In this document: positions 40,803-52,977 of the stretch, one piece after another | Layout: each line of letters opens with the position of its first letter | Numbering within the stretch: position 1 is the first letter of the stretch | Source of the DNA: Porphyra umbilicalis | Taxonomy: Eukaryota > Rhodophyta > Bangiophyceae > Bangiales > Bangiaceae | Direction: 5' to 3' | Assembly (NCBI GenBank): GCA_002049455.2 | Contig: KV918768.1 | Span: forward strand, 1-64,000 | DNA length: 64,000 nt | Program-made: the position numbers and the translations under genes | Notes under the pieces: model-generated | Told to the model about the DNA's origin: nothing | Seen by the model: the letters and a program-made list of their open reading frames with translations, nothing else | Databases searched by the model: none

Positions 40803-43800
40803 TAAGCTGGACAGCCGGTCTGCGCCACTGATAGCTTTGGAAAATATTATTGATGTTTACATCAAGCATTTTCCCAACCAGTTGGTCAAACTTGTACTTT
40901 ACCAGACATAAATGAATTATTTACGAAAATTGAACTGGGCCCGATCTCCGCTGAACTCGTCATCGAGGACGCATCAGCGCCACCATCTTCTGCACGTGCG
41001 GTCAAGCCTACTCCTGGCCGTCTGAGCTCCGAGTGGCTCCCGGTGCCTCGTCGGCGAGAAGAACGAGATCGTGGGATCGCGGCGTCTACATGTTGTGCGT
41101 GCGGGGGGTCTGCACAGCTTGCGTGGGAGAGGGACATGCACAGGCTGTTCGTGGGGGAGCATGCCCAACCTGTGTCCTGAGAGAAAATAACGGAGCCACC
41201 CCATCAGGTAGTTGTTTGCGCTGCCTCCACCACGGTACGCGTATCCTATACACGCACCCACTATCACCGGTGCCCCTTTGCGTGCCATGCTGTTGACACC
41301 ACACCGCTGAGATGCCCTCCGATCCTTGGCATTCCAATTATCTCGTTGACGTACTGTCGTAGCATAGTTCCCGCGCTCGTCGCTATCCTCTGACCGCTAG
41401 GGTGTGGTGATGTCGCTGCGCCATGGTAGGCCGTGTCAAGCGGACGCATGGGGACCTGAGCAGCGGTTCGTTGGTCTATTTCTCTCAGTCCTCCATGATA
41501 TCATCTCTCTGTCGCTTCTCGCATCGTCACCCTGATGCCCGCCGCCACTTGTACTCTCTGTGTACGCAGAAGGCGCGATCGTCTTTCATTTTGGCCATAC
41601 TGTTTCCCGTTCGAGATGTACGGAGCACTTGCTGACGATTGGTTAAGTCTGACATTATTATTGTGTACCGTGTCCATGACTTTGCTGCTCGTCATTATCA
41701 TCGGCTTTTTCAACGACCGCATTCTGTCTTTTTGTATGTCTGTGACGGTATTCTTCGTTTTGATGAGGTCACTCAGATGATATTGCAGCTGCCATGACAG
41801 CAGCAGCCAGACAAGCACCAGCGCCTTCTGTCAGTCTGCCACCGTCCCCGGTCACCACTCGACGATGAACGAGGTCGACACGCGGCCGTCGTGGGATGGA
41901 GTCGACGTCTGTCGTTCCACGGCCACTTTCTCGCCGGCTGCCCGTATGGGCCGCCCCACAAATGCTTCCCCCACCGCCGCCACACCGCGCTCCCCCGCCG
42001 CAGCCGCGCTTTCCTACCCAGTCTTTAACACGCAGTGTGCCGAATACCTGGTCGCCCGGGATTCTGAGAGCCCGGGTAAATAGGAGTATTGTAGCATTCT
42101 CAGCGGGTTCTTAGAGCCATACAGTCAATCCCCGATGATCCTCTGCCATCGGTCACTTACTGAGATCTTGCTCAGAACCCCCGTTCGGAGGGACTGGGAG
42201 CATGCTTGCCTCCAGGAGTCGGGCTCTGCTCGTCACGTCGGTCTGCACGACCGTCGCTGTGGAGGCATCCTGGTTCGCCCGTAACGCGGTCAAATGAAGG
42301 ATGAGGTGCTTAAATATGGGGGTTTAGAGCGTAAAGGTTCTGCGTGCCCTCGCTCTCGCACATAAAGGCTCTTTGGAAAGCCAAGGTTCTGGACAAAACA
42401 CAATACGACAGCCCGCCACCGATCTGGTGTGTTTTCGCCGTGTTCTCGCCACAAGTCGACACCTGTCAACCTTCTCACACCTTGAGTGTCATTGTTCGTC
42501 TCCCCTGCCTTGTGCTTCCCCCTCCCCCGCCCCCCCTCTCCCCCAACCATCTGCCTCTCGCTGCTTCTCACGACGCCTCACCCGTCCTCACCCTCATCTC
42601 CGCTGCTATCCCCCCCCCACCATATCCCTCTCCTGCCGTGCGGCCGCGCCCGCGGCGCTCGGTCTATGACATTTTTGTAGACGGGTTCCTCGGTATATCG
42701 CTGCCCATCGCGCCCGCCAATACCGACCTTGTGCCAAGGTCGTCTGCCTACCGTCGTTGTCTTTTTCAAGTCCGATGCTCTTCACGGCAGTTGCCAAGGT
42801 CGCTTCTTTACATCGAACGGTTTGCGACAGCTACCGATACCGACCACACTGTGAATGGCTAGCATCGACGCATGGCTCCATGCCACACGGCGGCGCCACT
42901 GCCACAGAATCTTTGAGGTTGGCGCCAATAGCTCTCTGTGTACCACCGCTGCAATTATGAGACGACGGGGGCAGTCGATGAACATGGAGGAGGGGAGGGT
43001 GTCGTGCAACGCGTGGCGCTATGGCAGAGCGAAAGCGGGCTGTTGTTGCGAGAGCATTGCTGATTATCATTGGTGTGAGTGTGGACGGCCTGCTTGACAG
43101 ACAGGGTGATTTAGGTCACGCGGTAAGTGTCAGTCTTTGGCGATGGCCTCTTTGGACTCCCATGCCTACCACTGTCCTTCTTGTATGCAGCCTACGTGCT
43201 GCATCACCATTGCCGCCTAAGCTCTTCTGGGACAGACTTCTGTGTTGATTGTGTTCGCACTTGAAAAGTTTTATTGACAACTGTTGTGATGCAGCACATG
43301 ATTTTCGGATATCAAAATGTGAGAAAAAGTGCAGAGAACACCCATATCTTCACTGTGTCTTTCAGTGAGCCCGTTTTGGTCTCGTACGACATGAACGGTT
43401 GTTGTTTCGGCTCGTCGGCGCAAGCCTGCCGATCATTTCTCTGTCACTGTCTCTTGGCCTTTTCGCGCATAGCCAATCCGAGTGCTCAAACACGTTTCAT
43501 GCACCCCTGAGGCCCCACAAGAAGCGCAAAATGGAGTCGAAGGCACGTTTTCAGTTCTATCTTACTGACGCGGCCCTGCTCACTCTGATGCGCCGCCCCC
43601 TGTGGGCCATCACCTCCCGGTTACTTCGGCATGACTACTAAGCCGACTGACACGATCTACTACTATAGATTTAGCTCCCAGTATTGCTGTCTATGTGTCC
43701 ATTTGAAGCCGACCAAAAGCCAATCTGTCAAAACAATCACCCAGAGCCGTCACGGTTGAAGGCGGCGGCACCACATTTACGTTCTTAGCGTCCTCTGTTT

Positions 43801-44146
43801 GCTCGCTCTCAACACAGGTGACCTACCCCAGCCACTTCTGGCAGCTGTAGGTCTTCGGAGGTGGTAATTATCGCTTTATATGTTTGCCAGCTTGCAGTTG
43901 GAGGGTTCTCAGCTGGGGAATGGGGTGCGTGACGGAGGTGGGGAGGGGGGGTGACGTGGACGTGTGCCTTGACCTGCTTGTGCCAAAGGATCTGTTTAGG
44001 TGAGATGGTGCCGGGTAATGTGGAGGGAAAAAATGGACGTGTCACAGCCACGGCCGCATTTTGGCTGCGCAAAGCGGTTGCTTTCGGATGGCTCTGTAAG
44101 GTAAGGAGGCCCCAAGAGAACAGGAAGAAAGAAAACCGATGGAGTT
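40803..44146. other. Intergenic DNA without a recognised gene
   Basis: Mixed composition. The only frame worth noting is 41033-41296 (plus, 87 codons), which is Cys-rich with four CxxC-like pairs (CTAC, CPTC, CLRC, CVPC), but it has no homology I recognise. A Pro-rich frame at 42344-42862 looks incidental. It may contain eroded transposon ends. Confidence 0.35.
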
Positions 44147-45819
44147 TTACTCTGTGTCACTCGCGACCAAGGAGCTCTCGATGCGACTGGCAATTTCAAA
44201 AACGGTTGCAGGGAGCTCCTCTGCCTCCAACAATTCTACCGCGCCCACCATGGAATTGGCTGCCTCACCCCGAGAGACTAGCGCAACGCGAGAATAGCAG
44301 GAACCCGTCATTGCCGCAATTTCTGCGACTTCTGTGTCCATGCGAGCAAGCCCAGGATGGTAACTGCCGTGCCGGCTCCGTAGAAGCGCAGCAGTGTCCG
44401 CCAAAACTAGGTCCGCCTTCAGCCTGCACTGAACGAAAGTGGTCTCCGATACTGCTTCCCGCTCCTTTTCCAGCATTCCGCAGACGTCCATGAGATTCAG
44501 CGTTGGGTCTGACCACCCGTCCTCTTCTGCTTCGCCACCAGCAACAGGAACAAGAGCAACGTGACGTGGCCGCCTTGGTACGAAAGGCCCCACAATTGTG
44601 CGGCGTGGGGGCGAGCAGGGAGTGCGGCCGGGCGGGGATTGTACGGCATTCCTGGGACGGGCGGAACCTGCGCAAGCCGTACCTCCTCGGCGGCAGAGAA
44701 GGGCACAGGGGGGAGCTTCGGCCGCCCAGGCGTGCCTGGAGAGCACTAAACAGGCAGAAAAAGTGCGGCCGCCGCGGGGGTGTCATGGATGGTTCCAAAG
44801 GCGTCCGAAGGACGACTGGTAGCTAGCGTGGGGCCGCCAGCAGGAGCCGAAAAGCTCCCGTGCGAGGCAGTGGCAAGGGTACGCCGAAGACCACCATCCA
44901 CAGGGGCGCCCGTGGGCGTCGCCACCTCGGGCGAGTCGCTGCTGCCGACCGGGGGCGAGAGGGGGGGGGTTGGTTGAGGAGCCGCAGCGGCGCCCTCTAC
45001 AGGCGTTACCGGCTGGTCACTCGGACGGGTTGGCGGAGGCAAACCAGTTGCCAACGTGGTGATGCCTGGAGATGAAGCCACTCGGGTCTCACAGTTCTCA
45101 CTTGACTGGGTGTTGAGACGTCTAAGTACACGCCGTAGTAGGCGCCCCTTGTATTTGCGTTTGACCGCCGATATGATACCCGTATCCAAAGGCTGATACA
45201 GTGCCGTCGTTTTGGGCGGCAGGCACACTGTAGTTACGATGTCCGCTCTCAGTTCTCCATGGAAGGGGCGTTGTCAATGATCAGAATCAAAGGCTCGGTC
45301 GTCACTCGCCGCACTTCTCGGACAAATACCGATGCAAATCACGCCGCCATGGTGGAACCGTCCATCCAAGAATTTTCCTGGCTGAAGTATGGCAGGGGGC
45401 AGGCCGCGGCGGGTGGACGGAAACATAGCAGTCGTGCCGCTTTGCCGATAATGGATATCGGTAGCTTATGTGAGCCGTCCGCATTCACGCACAATACTGC
45501 CGTCACGCAGTTCTTCGCCCGCATGGTCTTCGAGCCGCGAGAATACCGGCGTTCGCGCTCCGAAACGTAGGTGCGATGGGGGAGACAGCATTAGAACAGC
45601 CCGGTCTCGTCAATTCTGTAAATTCGGCGGGGATCCACGCCACGGAGAACCTCTCGGATCTCTGCGATGCGCTCGGCGGACCTGGCGACGTCGGACGACG
45701 CGCCAGTTCCAGTTAGGCAATTGCTGCGGACATCGTTCCGCTTGGCCCAGCGACAAATGTAGCCGGTTGTCGTGTTTAAGTCGTTGATACCATGCTCCTC
45801 GACCAGCTCCGCGGCCCTC
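44147..45819 (-). pseudogene. Pogo/Tigger-like (DDE_1) transposase, main part
   Basis: Read on the minus strand from 45819. MARAAELVEEHGI, with YICRWAKRNDV, is the CENP-B-type DNA-binding region. RIYRIDETGLF (about 45600) carries the first catalytic Asp. KNCVTAVLCVNADGSHKLPI and ARKILGWTVPPW / SWMDGSTM follow in two frames. LILIIDNAP (about 45270) carries the second Asp, and CLPPKTTALYQPLDTGIISAVK (about 45190) carries the third, the DDD form typical of pogo. Stops and frameshifts separate these blocks. The C-terminal 44147-44746 frame is a helical tail ending in TGA. The 5' end is cut exactly at 45820 by the chromovirus and resumes at 56163. Its domain organisation is otherwise complete. Confidence 0.8.
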
Positions 45820-45824
45820 GCCAT

Positions 45825-46592
45825 TGTGGGGGAGACCCCCTCTCCCCTGATGACGCGATCCCCCCGGTATGAGCCGGGGGAGGGGTCGCGAGCACACACG
45901 CAATGCCCCTAGAGGGAGCGGTGTGCGGCGCCCCTTCGAGGCGCCTGCCAGGTGGCGCTCAGGGCCACCCCCGAGTCTGACGTCCCCCTTGCCCGAAGGC
46001 AGGGGGGGACAGGGCCTGACGCGAACGAGGGGCCACGCGACCCCTCGATCCTGGCCCCCTAGAGGGGCCTGGAAGCTTGTGGAAGCTCCTCTGGCTGGGG
46101 AGAAGCCCGGGACTGAGATTAGATCTCGGCCACTGTTGATATCCCACGCGGACTTCGATCGGAGAGTTGAAAATCTGGGGATAAGTCCCTAGTGATGTAT
46201 TGGGCAATTTCAGTCCCAGCTGGCTTAAATCCAGGGACCATATCTCTCTTCCAGTGGAAGGGGGTCCCTTGATCCGTGGCAGGTGCCACCAGGACCCCTC
46301 ATCAGGGACCGTGGCCCGTCGGGCCCCGGCCCCCCTACGACCGTCTTTTCCTGGGTCGGGATTGTGCACGTCCTGTGTCTTGTTTCTGAGGGTATATGAG
46401 TGTATGCTTTGGGGTCATCGTGCGAACTCAAATAAATCAGCGTTGCGTTTGCGTTAGTTCCGGCGTTCTGGTGCGCTCCGCGCCCTGTGATCCAGGCGTT
46501 TGTGTTCTTTCTCCTTTGTGTCGCTCCGCATCCTGTGCTGGGTTTTCTGACGGGGCCGTGCCCCGTCGGCTTTGCGGGCAGAAACCACTACA
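45825..46592 (+). repeat. 5' LTR of gypsy-1
   Basis: TGTGGGGGAG...CCACTACA. AATAAA (about 46431-46436) is a likely polyadenylation signal. Several perfect hairpins are present, for example CCCCCGG / CCGGGGG near 45862-45881 and GACGGGGC / GCCCCGTC near 46549-46567. Confidence 0.93.
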
Positions 46593-46612
46593 TTTGGTGG
46601 ATCAGCGGGGGA
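46593..46612 (+). promoter_or_regulatory. Primer-binding site region of gypsy-1
   Basis: TTTGGTGGATCAGCGGGG follows the LTR directly; the TGG two bases in is the expected complement of a tRNA 3' CCA. The same word (TTTGGTGGATCAGCAGGG) follows the LTR of gypsy-2 at 60217, so the primer tRNA is shared, but I cannot name it. Confidence 0.7.
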
Positions 46613-46767
46613 CAGGGTCTGGCCCTTCTTGATCAGTCGGGTCTACCCTGTGTCAGTTCTCACGGTGGTCTTTCTGCTGTGCTTTGTCTTGCCCTTGGGT
46701 GTGACTGTTCTGTTGAGATCGTCTTTGAGGATTGATTGTTGCCGCATGAGGACGGAGTCTTCCCGCC

Positions 46768-48789
46768 ATGGACACCACTGAGGTGGCGGACACCGGCGCC
46801 TCGGGCGCCGGTAACCCGTCACGGGGCGACCGTGACGGAGCGAGCGAGGGCTCGGGGTCTCAGGACCCCGGAGGGATCCCTCCTCGGCGGGAGCGTCAAG
46901 CCGGCACCGCCATGCCGGAGCGTGGCGCGCCGGGCGACGGGGGTGGAGACGGAAGGGTATTCCCGTCTCTTCCCCCCCATGGGGCGGGGAGCCCAGGCGG
47001 AAGGGTATTCCCTTCTCTTCCCCCCCAAGGTGCGGGGGGCGTAGGTGGAAGGGAATTCCCACCTCCTTCCCCCCAATGTGTGGAGGGTGGAGCCGGAAGG
47101 GAATTCCCTCCTCCATCTCCTCTAACCCCGGGTAGGCGGGACCAAGCGGTCCCCCGTTTACCATGGGGCCCATATGACGGGCTGGCGAGAGCCGCCGGCC
47201 CACCCCGAACACCTCCTCGTGGAGGTGGTGACCGGGCCCCAACGGGGGCCCAAGACGCGGCTGCCATATCGGCAGCCCTACGGGATTCATTGGACGCTTT
47301 GATTAGCCCGTTACACGATCGACTGTCTCTCATCGAGACAGCCCTCGGGACCACTAGACGGTCCCGGCGCCGACGTCGGCGCATGAGTTCCTCCTCCTCG
47401 GACGGGGAGTACTCCGGGAGAGACGGGGGTCGCCATGTGCCCCGTCGATCGGTAACCCGTGCCCTAGGGCACGAGCTGGGAGGGGAATCTTACCGTCGGA
47501 TTCCCCCTAAGATCGTCCCCGCGGACGACCGCTATGCTGCAGTCTTAGACTGCGCAACTTATGTTTTGGCGAATACCGACATCCGGTACGACCGGACCAT
47601 GGCGCACGGCCTAGGCCGTCTGCGTAAGGATGTATCGGCCACTTTTGGCCGTGATGCAGAGTGGGATGGGATGCCCGCCTTAGGCGTCTTCGAATTTCTC
47701 AGCCGCTTCGTAAAAGCGGGTGACGACAATGACGTCTCGGAGGGCCGAGCCCTGTATCTCCATCCCGAGTTCACTAAGGGTGATCTCAAACGGGAATTGT
47801 ATACGATCATGCCGTCCCTCCAAGGAGGGTGGAGTGGAGAGGTCAGCTCCTACTTGGAACTGATCAACTGGCTCCTCCGCAAATATGCGGATGAGCAGTC
47901 GCTAAGCGACCAAGATGCCATGTTCCATGGGGCCGCCCAGGGGGCGGAGGAAACAGAGAATGAATTCTACGTACGCCTACGGGGGTTACGTCGCCTGTGT
48001 GGATACATTCACACGGAAGGACAGATGAAAAGTCGCTGTATGCAGGGGCTGGGTTGGGAGATTCGCGCCGATGTGCGCGAACATAATACCCTCAACATGC
48101 CAATGGACCTGCTGGTGCAATATGCCCAGCGGAAGGGGGACGTCTGTCGTAGGCGCCTCCAGGAGCAGAAGGATGAAGAGGACCGACGGGCCGAGGCCCG
48201 TCGGGTGCGTCGTGCTGCTCGACCAGCACCGCGGAAATACGTAACCGCGGCCGTAACAGCCCCACCTCAGGTGGGGCAAGTTCCTCCGGGTCCTTCCCGA
48301 TGGGGCCCACCTAAGGTGGGGGAGGTGTATCCCCCCGGAAGGGACCCCCCGAAGGCTGGGGAAGCAGGTCCATCCCGATGGGGCCCCCCTAAGATGAAGG
48401 AGGCCCCTCAAGGACAGGCTCAAGGGGCTTCCGCTAAGGTGGGGGAAGGGCCTCGAGGGCCTTTCCCACGGACTAACCCCAAGGGGGGAGAAGCGGGTCG
48501 CCCCGGGCGACCCCGGACGAATAACTGTCTCGCATGTAACATGCGGGGGCATTTCTTTAGAGAGTGTCCCCGCCTTGATGCGGGGACAAAGGCTCTGTTG
48601 ACCAAAGCATTTTTGGAGCGGTGCGAAGAGCGCCGCAAAGCGGACGAAGAAGTCCGTAAGGGACAACCGGTCGCGGCGGTGAGGGAACATTATGGTCCCC
48701 CGTGGTCGTCCTCGGACGACTCACCCTCCCCCGAGAGGGATGCGGCCGAGCAGGACGAGGAGGACAACTCCCCCTCGGGAAACGAGTAG
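46768..48789 (+). CDS. Gag polyprotein of gypsy-1
   Basis: 673 intact codons from ATG 46768. The N-terminal 120 residues carry four GRxFPxxPP repeats. The middle (about residues 250-470) is the Ty3-type gag core, with AEWDGMPALGVFEFLSRFVK, DNDVSEGRALYLHPEF and GEVSSYLELINWLLRKYAD blocks shared with gypsy-2. A Lys/Pro-rich linker with PPKxGEA repeats precedes one zinc knuckle, CLACNMRGHFFREC (residues about 587-600). The frame ends in an acidic tail at TAG 48787-48789. Gag should assemble cytoplasmic VLPs and package the RNA. Pol lies in the -1 frame and overlaps by 88 bases or more, so -1 frameshifting is the likely means of pol expression. Confidence 0.9.
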   Translation: MDTTEVADTGASGAGNPSRGDRDGASEGSGSQDPGGIPPRRERQAGTAMPERGAPGDGGGDGRVFPSLPPHGAGSPGGRVFPSLPPQGAGGVGGREFPPPSPQCVEGGAGREFPPPSPLTPGRRDQAVPRLPWGPYDGLARAAGPPRTPPRGGGDRAPTGAQDAAAISAALRDSLDALISPLHDRLSLIETALGTTRRSRRRRRRMSSSSSDGEYSGRDGGRHVPRRSVTRALGHELGGESYRRIPPKIVPADDRYAAVLDCATYVLANTDIRYDRTMAHGLGRLRKDVSATFGRDAEWDGMPALGVFEFLSRFVKAGDDNDVSEGRALYLHPEFTKGDLKRELYTIMPSLQGGWSGEVSSYLELINWLLRKYADEQSLSDQDAMFHGAAQGAEETENEFYVRLRGLRRLCGYIHTEGQMKSRCMQGLGWEIRADVREHNTLNMPMDLLVQYAQRKGDVCRRRLQEQKDEEDRRAEARRVRRAARPAPRKYVTAAVTAPPQVGQVPPGPSRWGPPKVGEVYPPGRDPPKAGEAGPSRWGPPKMKEAPQGQAQGASAKVGEGPRGPFPRTNPKGGEAGRPGRPRTNNCLACNMRGHFFRECPRLDAGTKALLTKAFLERCEERRKADEEVRKGQPVAAVREHYGPPWSSSDDSPSPERDAAEQDEEDNSPSGNE

Positions 48790-50936
48790 CGGGTGGGGCT
48801 ATCCCACCCGCCCGGGAGACGCACGGAGTCGACCGGAGATGCAAGTCATCTCGTAGGGCCGGGAGAAACCGGCCTAGTCGAGTAGTGGGGGCCTCCCAAG
48901 GGAGACCCCCAAAGGGAACGCCTTGCGCGTTCATGCCCTCCTCTAGATACCAACTAGCCGTCCGGTTATTCCTGACGGCAGGATTTGGTCTCACTACCCG
49001 GGCTATATTGGATGCGGGTAGTGGCTCAACGCTAATAGACCGGCGGCTATTTCCGGTCGATACCCCGCTACAACCGCTGGGTGATCTCGCGAAGATGTTC
49101 CATGGTGTCAATGGGGGCTGGCTCCCCATTGTTGGAGCTGTATGTCTTGGTGTGACCCTTGGGGGTCAGACCTCCTACAGCTCCTTCGGAGTCGTGAACA
49201 ATATGAGGGTCCCAGCTATTTTGGGCACCTCCTTTATTGACGTTGCGACAAAAAACATTGCAACACAGGAGCAACATGTGGAACTCCTAGACGGCACCAA
49301 GGTGCCGATAAAAAGGAGGGGAGCCCCTAGGGGACGCCCCGATCCCTCCATTTCGGCGGTCTGTGCTTGCCCCAAGGGGCTAACGGCTCAACTGAGGCCG
49401 GCCCGGAAGACCTGGGTTCGACCCGGGACGATAGCCCATGTTCCCGTAAGAAGTACATACACGGGGCATGGCCTCGTGAGAGGGCGACCGCCTTTGTACC
49501 ACAAGCATGGTTTACAGGTTGCCCAAGGCCCGGCCATAGTGATGGCAGACGAGCCCATAACCATCCAGGTGATGCACCTGGGCGTTACGCCGTTGCGGCT
49601 AACCACCGATATGACCATCAAGTACATCGACGCCCACGAGGGGCCGACGTACGAGGTCTCGGAAAGCGAGCTCAAGGAGCTCGCTACACCCCCTAAGGGG
49701 GTAGAGGGTTCACCTCTGCCGAAGGTGGATGTTTCTTCAGTGCCGGCGGAGTGGTCGGGACCCGTAAAGGCCCTCCTCCAAAAGCATTCCTCCCTTTGGG
49801 AGGGAAAGCTCGGCTTAATTCGAGGGGTGGAACACCGAATTCGACTGAAACCTGGGGCTGTCCCCGTGAGACAACACCCGTACAAGGCCGGGCCAATGGC
49901 CCGGGAGAGAGAAAAAGGTGAAGTCGAGCGTATGCGCTCGATGGACGTCATTGAGCCCGCAAGTGGGGAATGGGCTAGCCCCGTAGTGATGGTGCCGAAG
50001 CCTGATGGTTCGGTACGCTTCTGTATCGATTACAGAAAGCTCAACTTGATGACTATCAAGGATGCGTATCCCATCCCACGGATGGATGAATGCATCGACT
50101 CCCTAGGGGACGTCAGGGTGTTCTCCACCCTGGATTGTAATGGGGGTTACTGGCAAATACCAGTAGCCGAGGAGGACAAACATCTCACGGCTTTCACGTG
50201 CCACTCGGGCGCGTGGCAGTGCGTGCGCCTTCCCTTTGGGTTGTGCAACGCCCCTGCGACTTTTCAACGCGCCATGGATATGATCCTGGCCGGCGTGAAG
50301 TGGCAGATATGTTTGGTGTATCTGGATGATGTGATTGTTTTCTCGGGTTCCCCCGAAGAACACTTACAGCACCTTGATGAGGTGCTGACCCTGCTCGGGA
50401 AAGCAGGGGTCACCTTGAAGGCGTCTAAGTGCCACTTCTTCCAGGAGGAAGTGGAATACCTTGGTCATGTGATCCGACCAGGACGGGTACATGTCCTGGA
50501 GAAAAACCTCCGGGCACTTAGGGGCCTCCGTTATCCGGAAACCCAAACCCAGATGAAGAGCTTTCTGGGTATGTGCGGCGTATACCGCCGCTTCGTAGCA
50601 GACCTCGCTAAGATAGCGAAGCCACTAACGGCGCTTACAAGCACCAAGCTTCCTAAGAAGCTTTCTCCACCCTCAGGGAAGGAGACGGACGCCTTTGAGA
50701 TACTCCGAGGACGTCTATTAGACGCCCCTGTCCTAGCCCTGCCCAAGAGGCACGGGCATTATATCGTCGATGTCGACGCCAGCTATGAACAGCTGGGTCG
50801 TTGCCTACAGCAACAACAGTCCGACGGGGAATACCACCCCATCGGCTACTATAGCCGTGCTCTTCTCCCTGCGGAGAAGAACTATTTCGCCACGGAGATC
50901 GAGGCGCTAGGCGTCGTCTGCGCTGTGACCTATTGA
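48702..50936 (+). pseudogene. Pol of gypsy-1, part 1: protease, reverse transcriptase, RNase H start
   Basis: Overlaps gag in the -1 frame; the first in-frame start-like codon is GTG 48702. The protease signature is AILDAGSGSTLID (DAGS rather than the usual DTG/DSG). RT holds WASPVVMVPKPDGSVRFCIDYRKLN, FSTLDCNGGYWQIPV, RLPFGLCNAPATFQRAMD and the catalytic YLDDVIVF (about 50317). RNase H begins YIVDVDASYEQLGRCL with EIEALGVV. The frame is stopped by TGA at 50934-50936, where TGG or a similar codon is expected (AVTY-stop-RSYQEG), and continues in the same frame. It is therefore inactivated by a point mutation, unless the stop is read through. Confidence 0.9.
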
Positions 50937-51290
50937 CGGTCGTACCAAGAAGGTGCGGAATTTGTGGTGCGGTGCGATCACCGCGCCCGGTTATCGGTTC
51001 TCACTAGTATGAGTCCGAATGCTCGGATTAACCGATGGCGACTCCGACTATCGGAGTACAATTATGAAATACGGCATAAGCCGGGAAAGGATCACAAGGT
51101 GGCAGACGCGCTATCGCGTCTCCCTACAGAGGGTTTGGACACCTCGCCCCTGGACGAGGACATCACCGTCCTAGCTGTCGAGACCCGGGCCAGTGACGTC
51201 TTACAAGAAGCGTCACCGGAGGAGGCCCCTATGGGGGCCCTGACGGCCCGAGAATTTATCCTGGGCCAGGCTGAGGACACCTTTTGCTAG
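50937..51290 (+). pseudogene. Pol of gypsy-1, part 2: RNase H end and linker
   Basis: In-frame continuation after the TGA: EFVVRCDHRARLSVL, then NRWRLRLSEYNYEI and RHKPGKDHKVADALSRLP, the classic Ty3 RNase H C-terminus. It ends at TAG 51288-51290 (FC-stop-ARLKELDAL), where CAG would restore reading. The next pol segment follows in the same frame. Confidence 0.88.
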
Positions 51291-52847
51291 GCCAGGCTTA
51301 AAGAGCTCGATGCTCTTTCGCCCATTAACCCCACGTGGAGTCGTCAGGCGTTCTTCTTCCGAGAAAATAACGGGCTACTCTGCCGTCGCTCGGTGTACGG
51401 ACGGGAAACCCAAGTGGTTATCCCCGAGGCGCTAAAGAAGCGCCTCCTAACTCACCAACACCAGTCGGTGTTAGCCGGGCATCCCGGCTCGAGGAAGATG
51501 TATAAAACCCTTCGTAGGTATGTGTACTGGCCTACGATGGTCGTTGACGTGTACAAGCACGTGGAGCAATGCCCCGCGTGCGCCAAGAACCGTCTCTCAG
51601 AGACAAAACATACGACGGTGATGAAGTTGTTCGCCGCCGACGAGCCCTTCTCGGGGCTCGCCATGGACCTGTTGGGCCCACTGCCCACCTCTAGAGGGGG
51701 ACACAAGCACGTCCTGGTCATCTGTGACCGGTTCACGAAATTGACAAGAGCGATCCCCCTGAGGGAAGCCACGGCCCTGACCGTGGCATCAGCCTTTATA
51801 GATACATGGGTTGCCGCCTACGGCATCCCCGACACTGTCCTTACGGACAACGGACCGCAGTTTGCCTCGGTGTATTACCAGGGCATCCTGGGTTTACTCG
51901 GTATAGCCTCGAACTATACCTCGCCTTATCACCCGCAGACGAACGGCCAGGTGGAGCGGTATAACCGCAACCTCGTTCGACAGCTCCGCTGCTATGTGGC
52001 GGAGCACCAAGCCGAGTGGGACAGCCATCTGTCCCTCTTGACAACTGCGTACAATACGCAGGTCCATTCTAGCACTGGGGAAATCCCCTTTGCTTTCGTG
52101 AGCCCGAGGCGGCTCCAACTAATTGGGATTGAGAGGATGCCTCGGCTAAGACAGGCCGAGGAACGACCTGTCTACGCCAGCTCGGCGGCGGAACAATATG
52201 TTGAGGACCTGAAGGCCCTCATTCCCAAGGTCCGGGAGCACCTGGGGAAAGCCCTGGCAGCGTACAAGCGCGCCTTCGATGCGCGCGCTCGAGAGAAGAA
52301 TAACCAGCTAAAAGCTGGGGACTGGGTCTATCTGGATGCCCACTCCCGCTCGCCAAAGAAGCTTGGGTTCAAGACCCAGGGGCCTTATATGGTACTACAG
52401 ACCGATGGGTACCGATTCCCGGTAGAGAGCCCCAGGGGCATCAGGACGGTGAGCAGTGACCATGTCACTGGAGCTCCCACGCCCCCGGCGAGGGATGCCA
52501 AGTTGACCCGTGCCCTGAAGGCACAAGCCCTCTTTAAGGAGGGGACCCACCTTAAGGATTGTCCCGATTACGTGTTCGAAAAATTTATCAAACATGGTTG
52601 GAATGATGACGGGCAATCGAAGCTCTTAGTCAAATGGTTTGGGTTTCCCGAAGGGGAAGCCACGTGGCAATTTGCCTCTTCTCTTCCGAGAGAAGCCCTC
52701 CGGAAATACTGCCTCCGGAAGAAAATTAAACTCCCCGCCTTGACGCGGGAAGGGGTATACTTCTCTGACCAAGTCAAGAAAAGGGTACAAGACCTGCGAG
52801 TCGCTCGGGCGGCCGTAAAGACAAAGGTCACAAAGAAGAGGGGCTAA
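51291..52847 (+). pseudogene. Pol of gypsy-1, part 3: integrase with C-terminal chromodomain
   Basis: In frame with the preceding parts, ending at TAA 52845-52847. The HHCC finger is THQHQSVLAGHPG...CPACAK. The catalytic triad is in LAMDLLGPLP, TVLTDNGPQF and HPQTNGQVERYN. The GPY/F-like KTQGPYMVLQ follows, then a chromodomain: YVFEKFIKHGWND, SKLLVKWFGFPEGEATW, which in chromoviruses directs integration to marked chromatin. Residues themselves look intact; only the upstream stops separate it from protease and RT. With a variant H3 nearby that lacks K9 methylation, the chromodomain target is of interest. Confidence 0.9.
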
Positions 52848-52977
52848 GCCCCTTTATTCCCTACGGGGCCCTCTCGCACTCTCCCCCACAGTGCGGCACC
52901 TCCCTTTAAAGAGGGCGGTGAAGGGAAACACAACCAATGACCGAGGGACAGGGGTGCCAAGCACCCCCGGTGACAAG

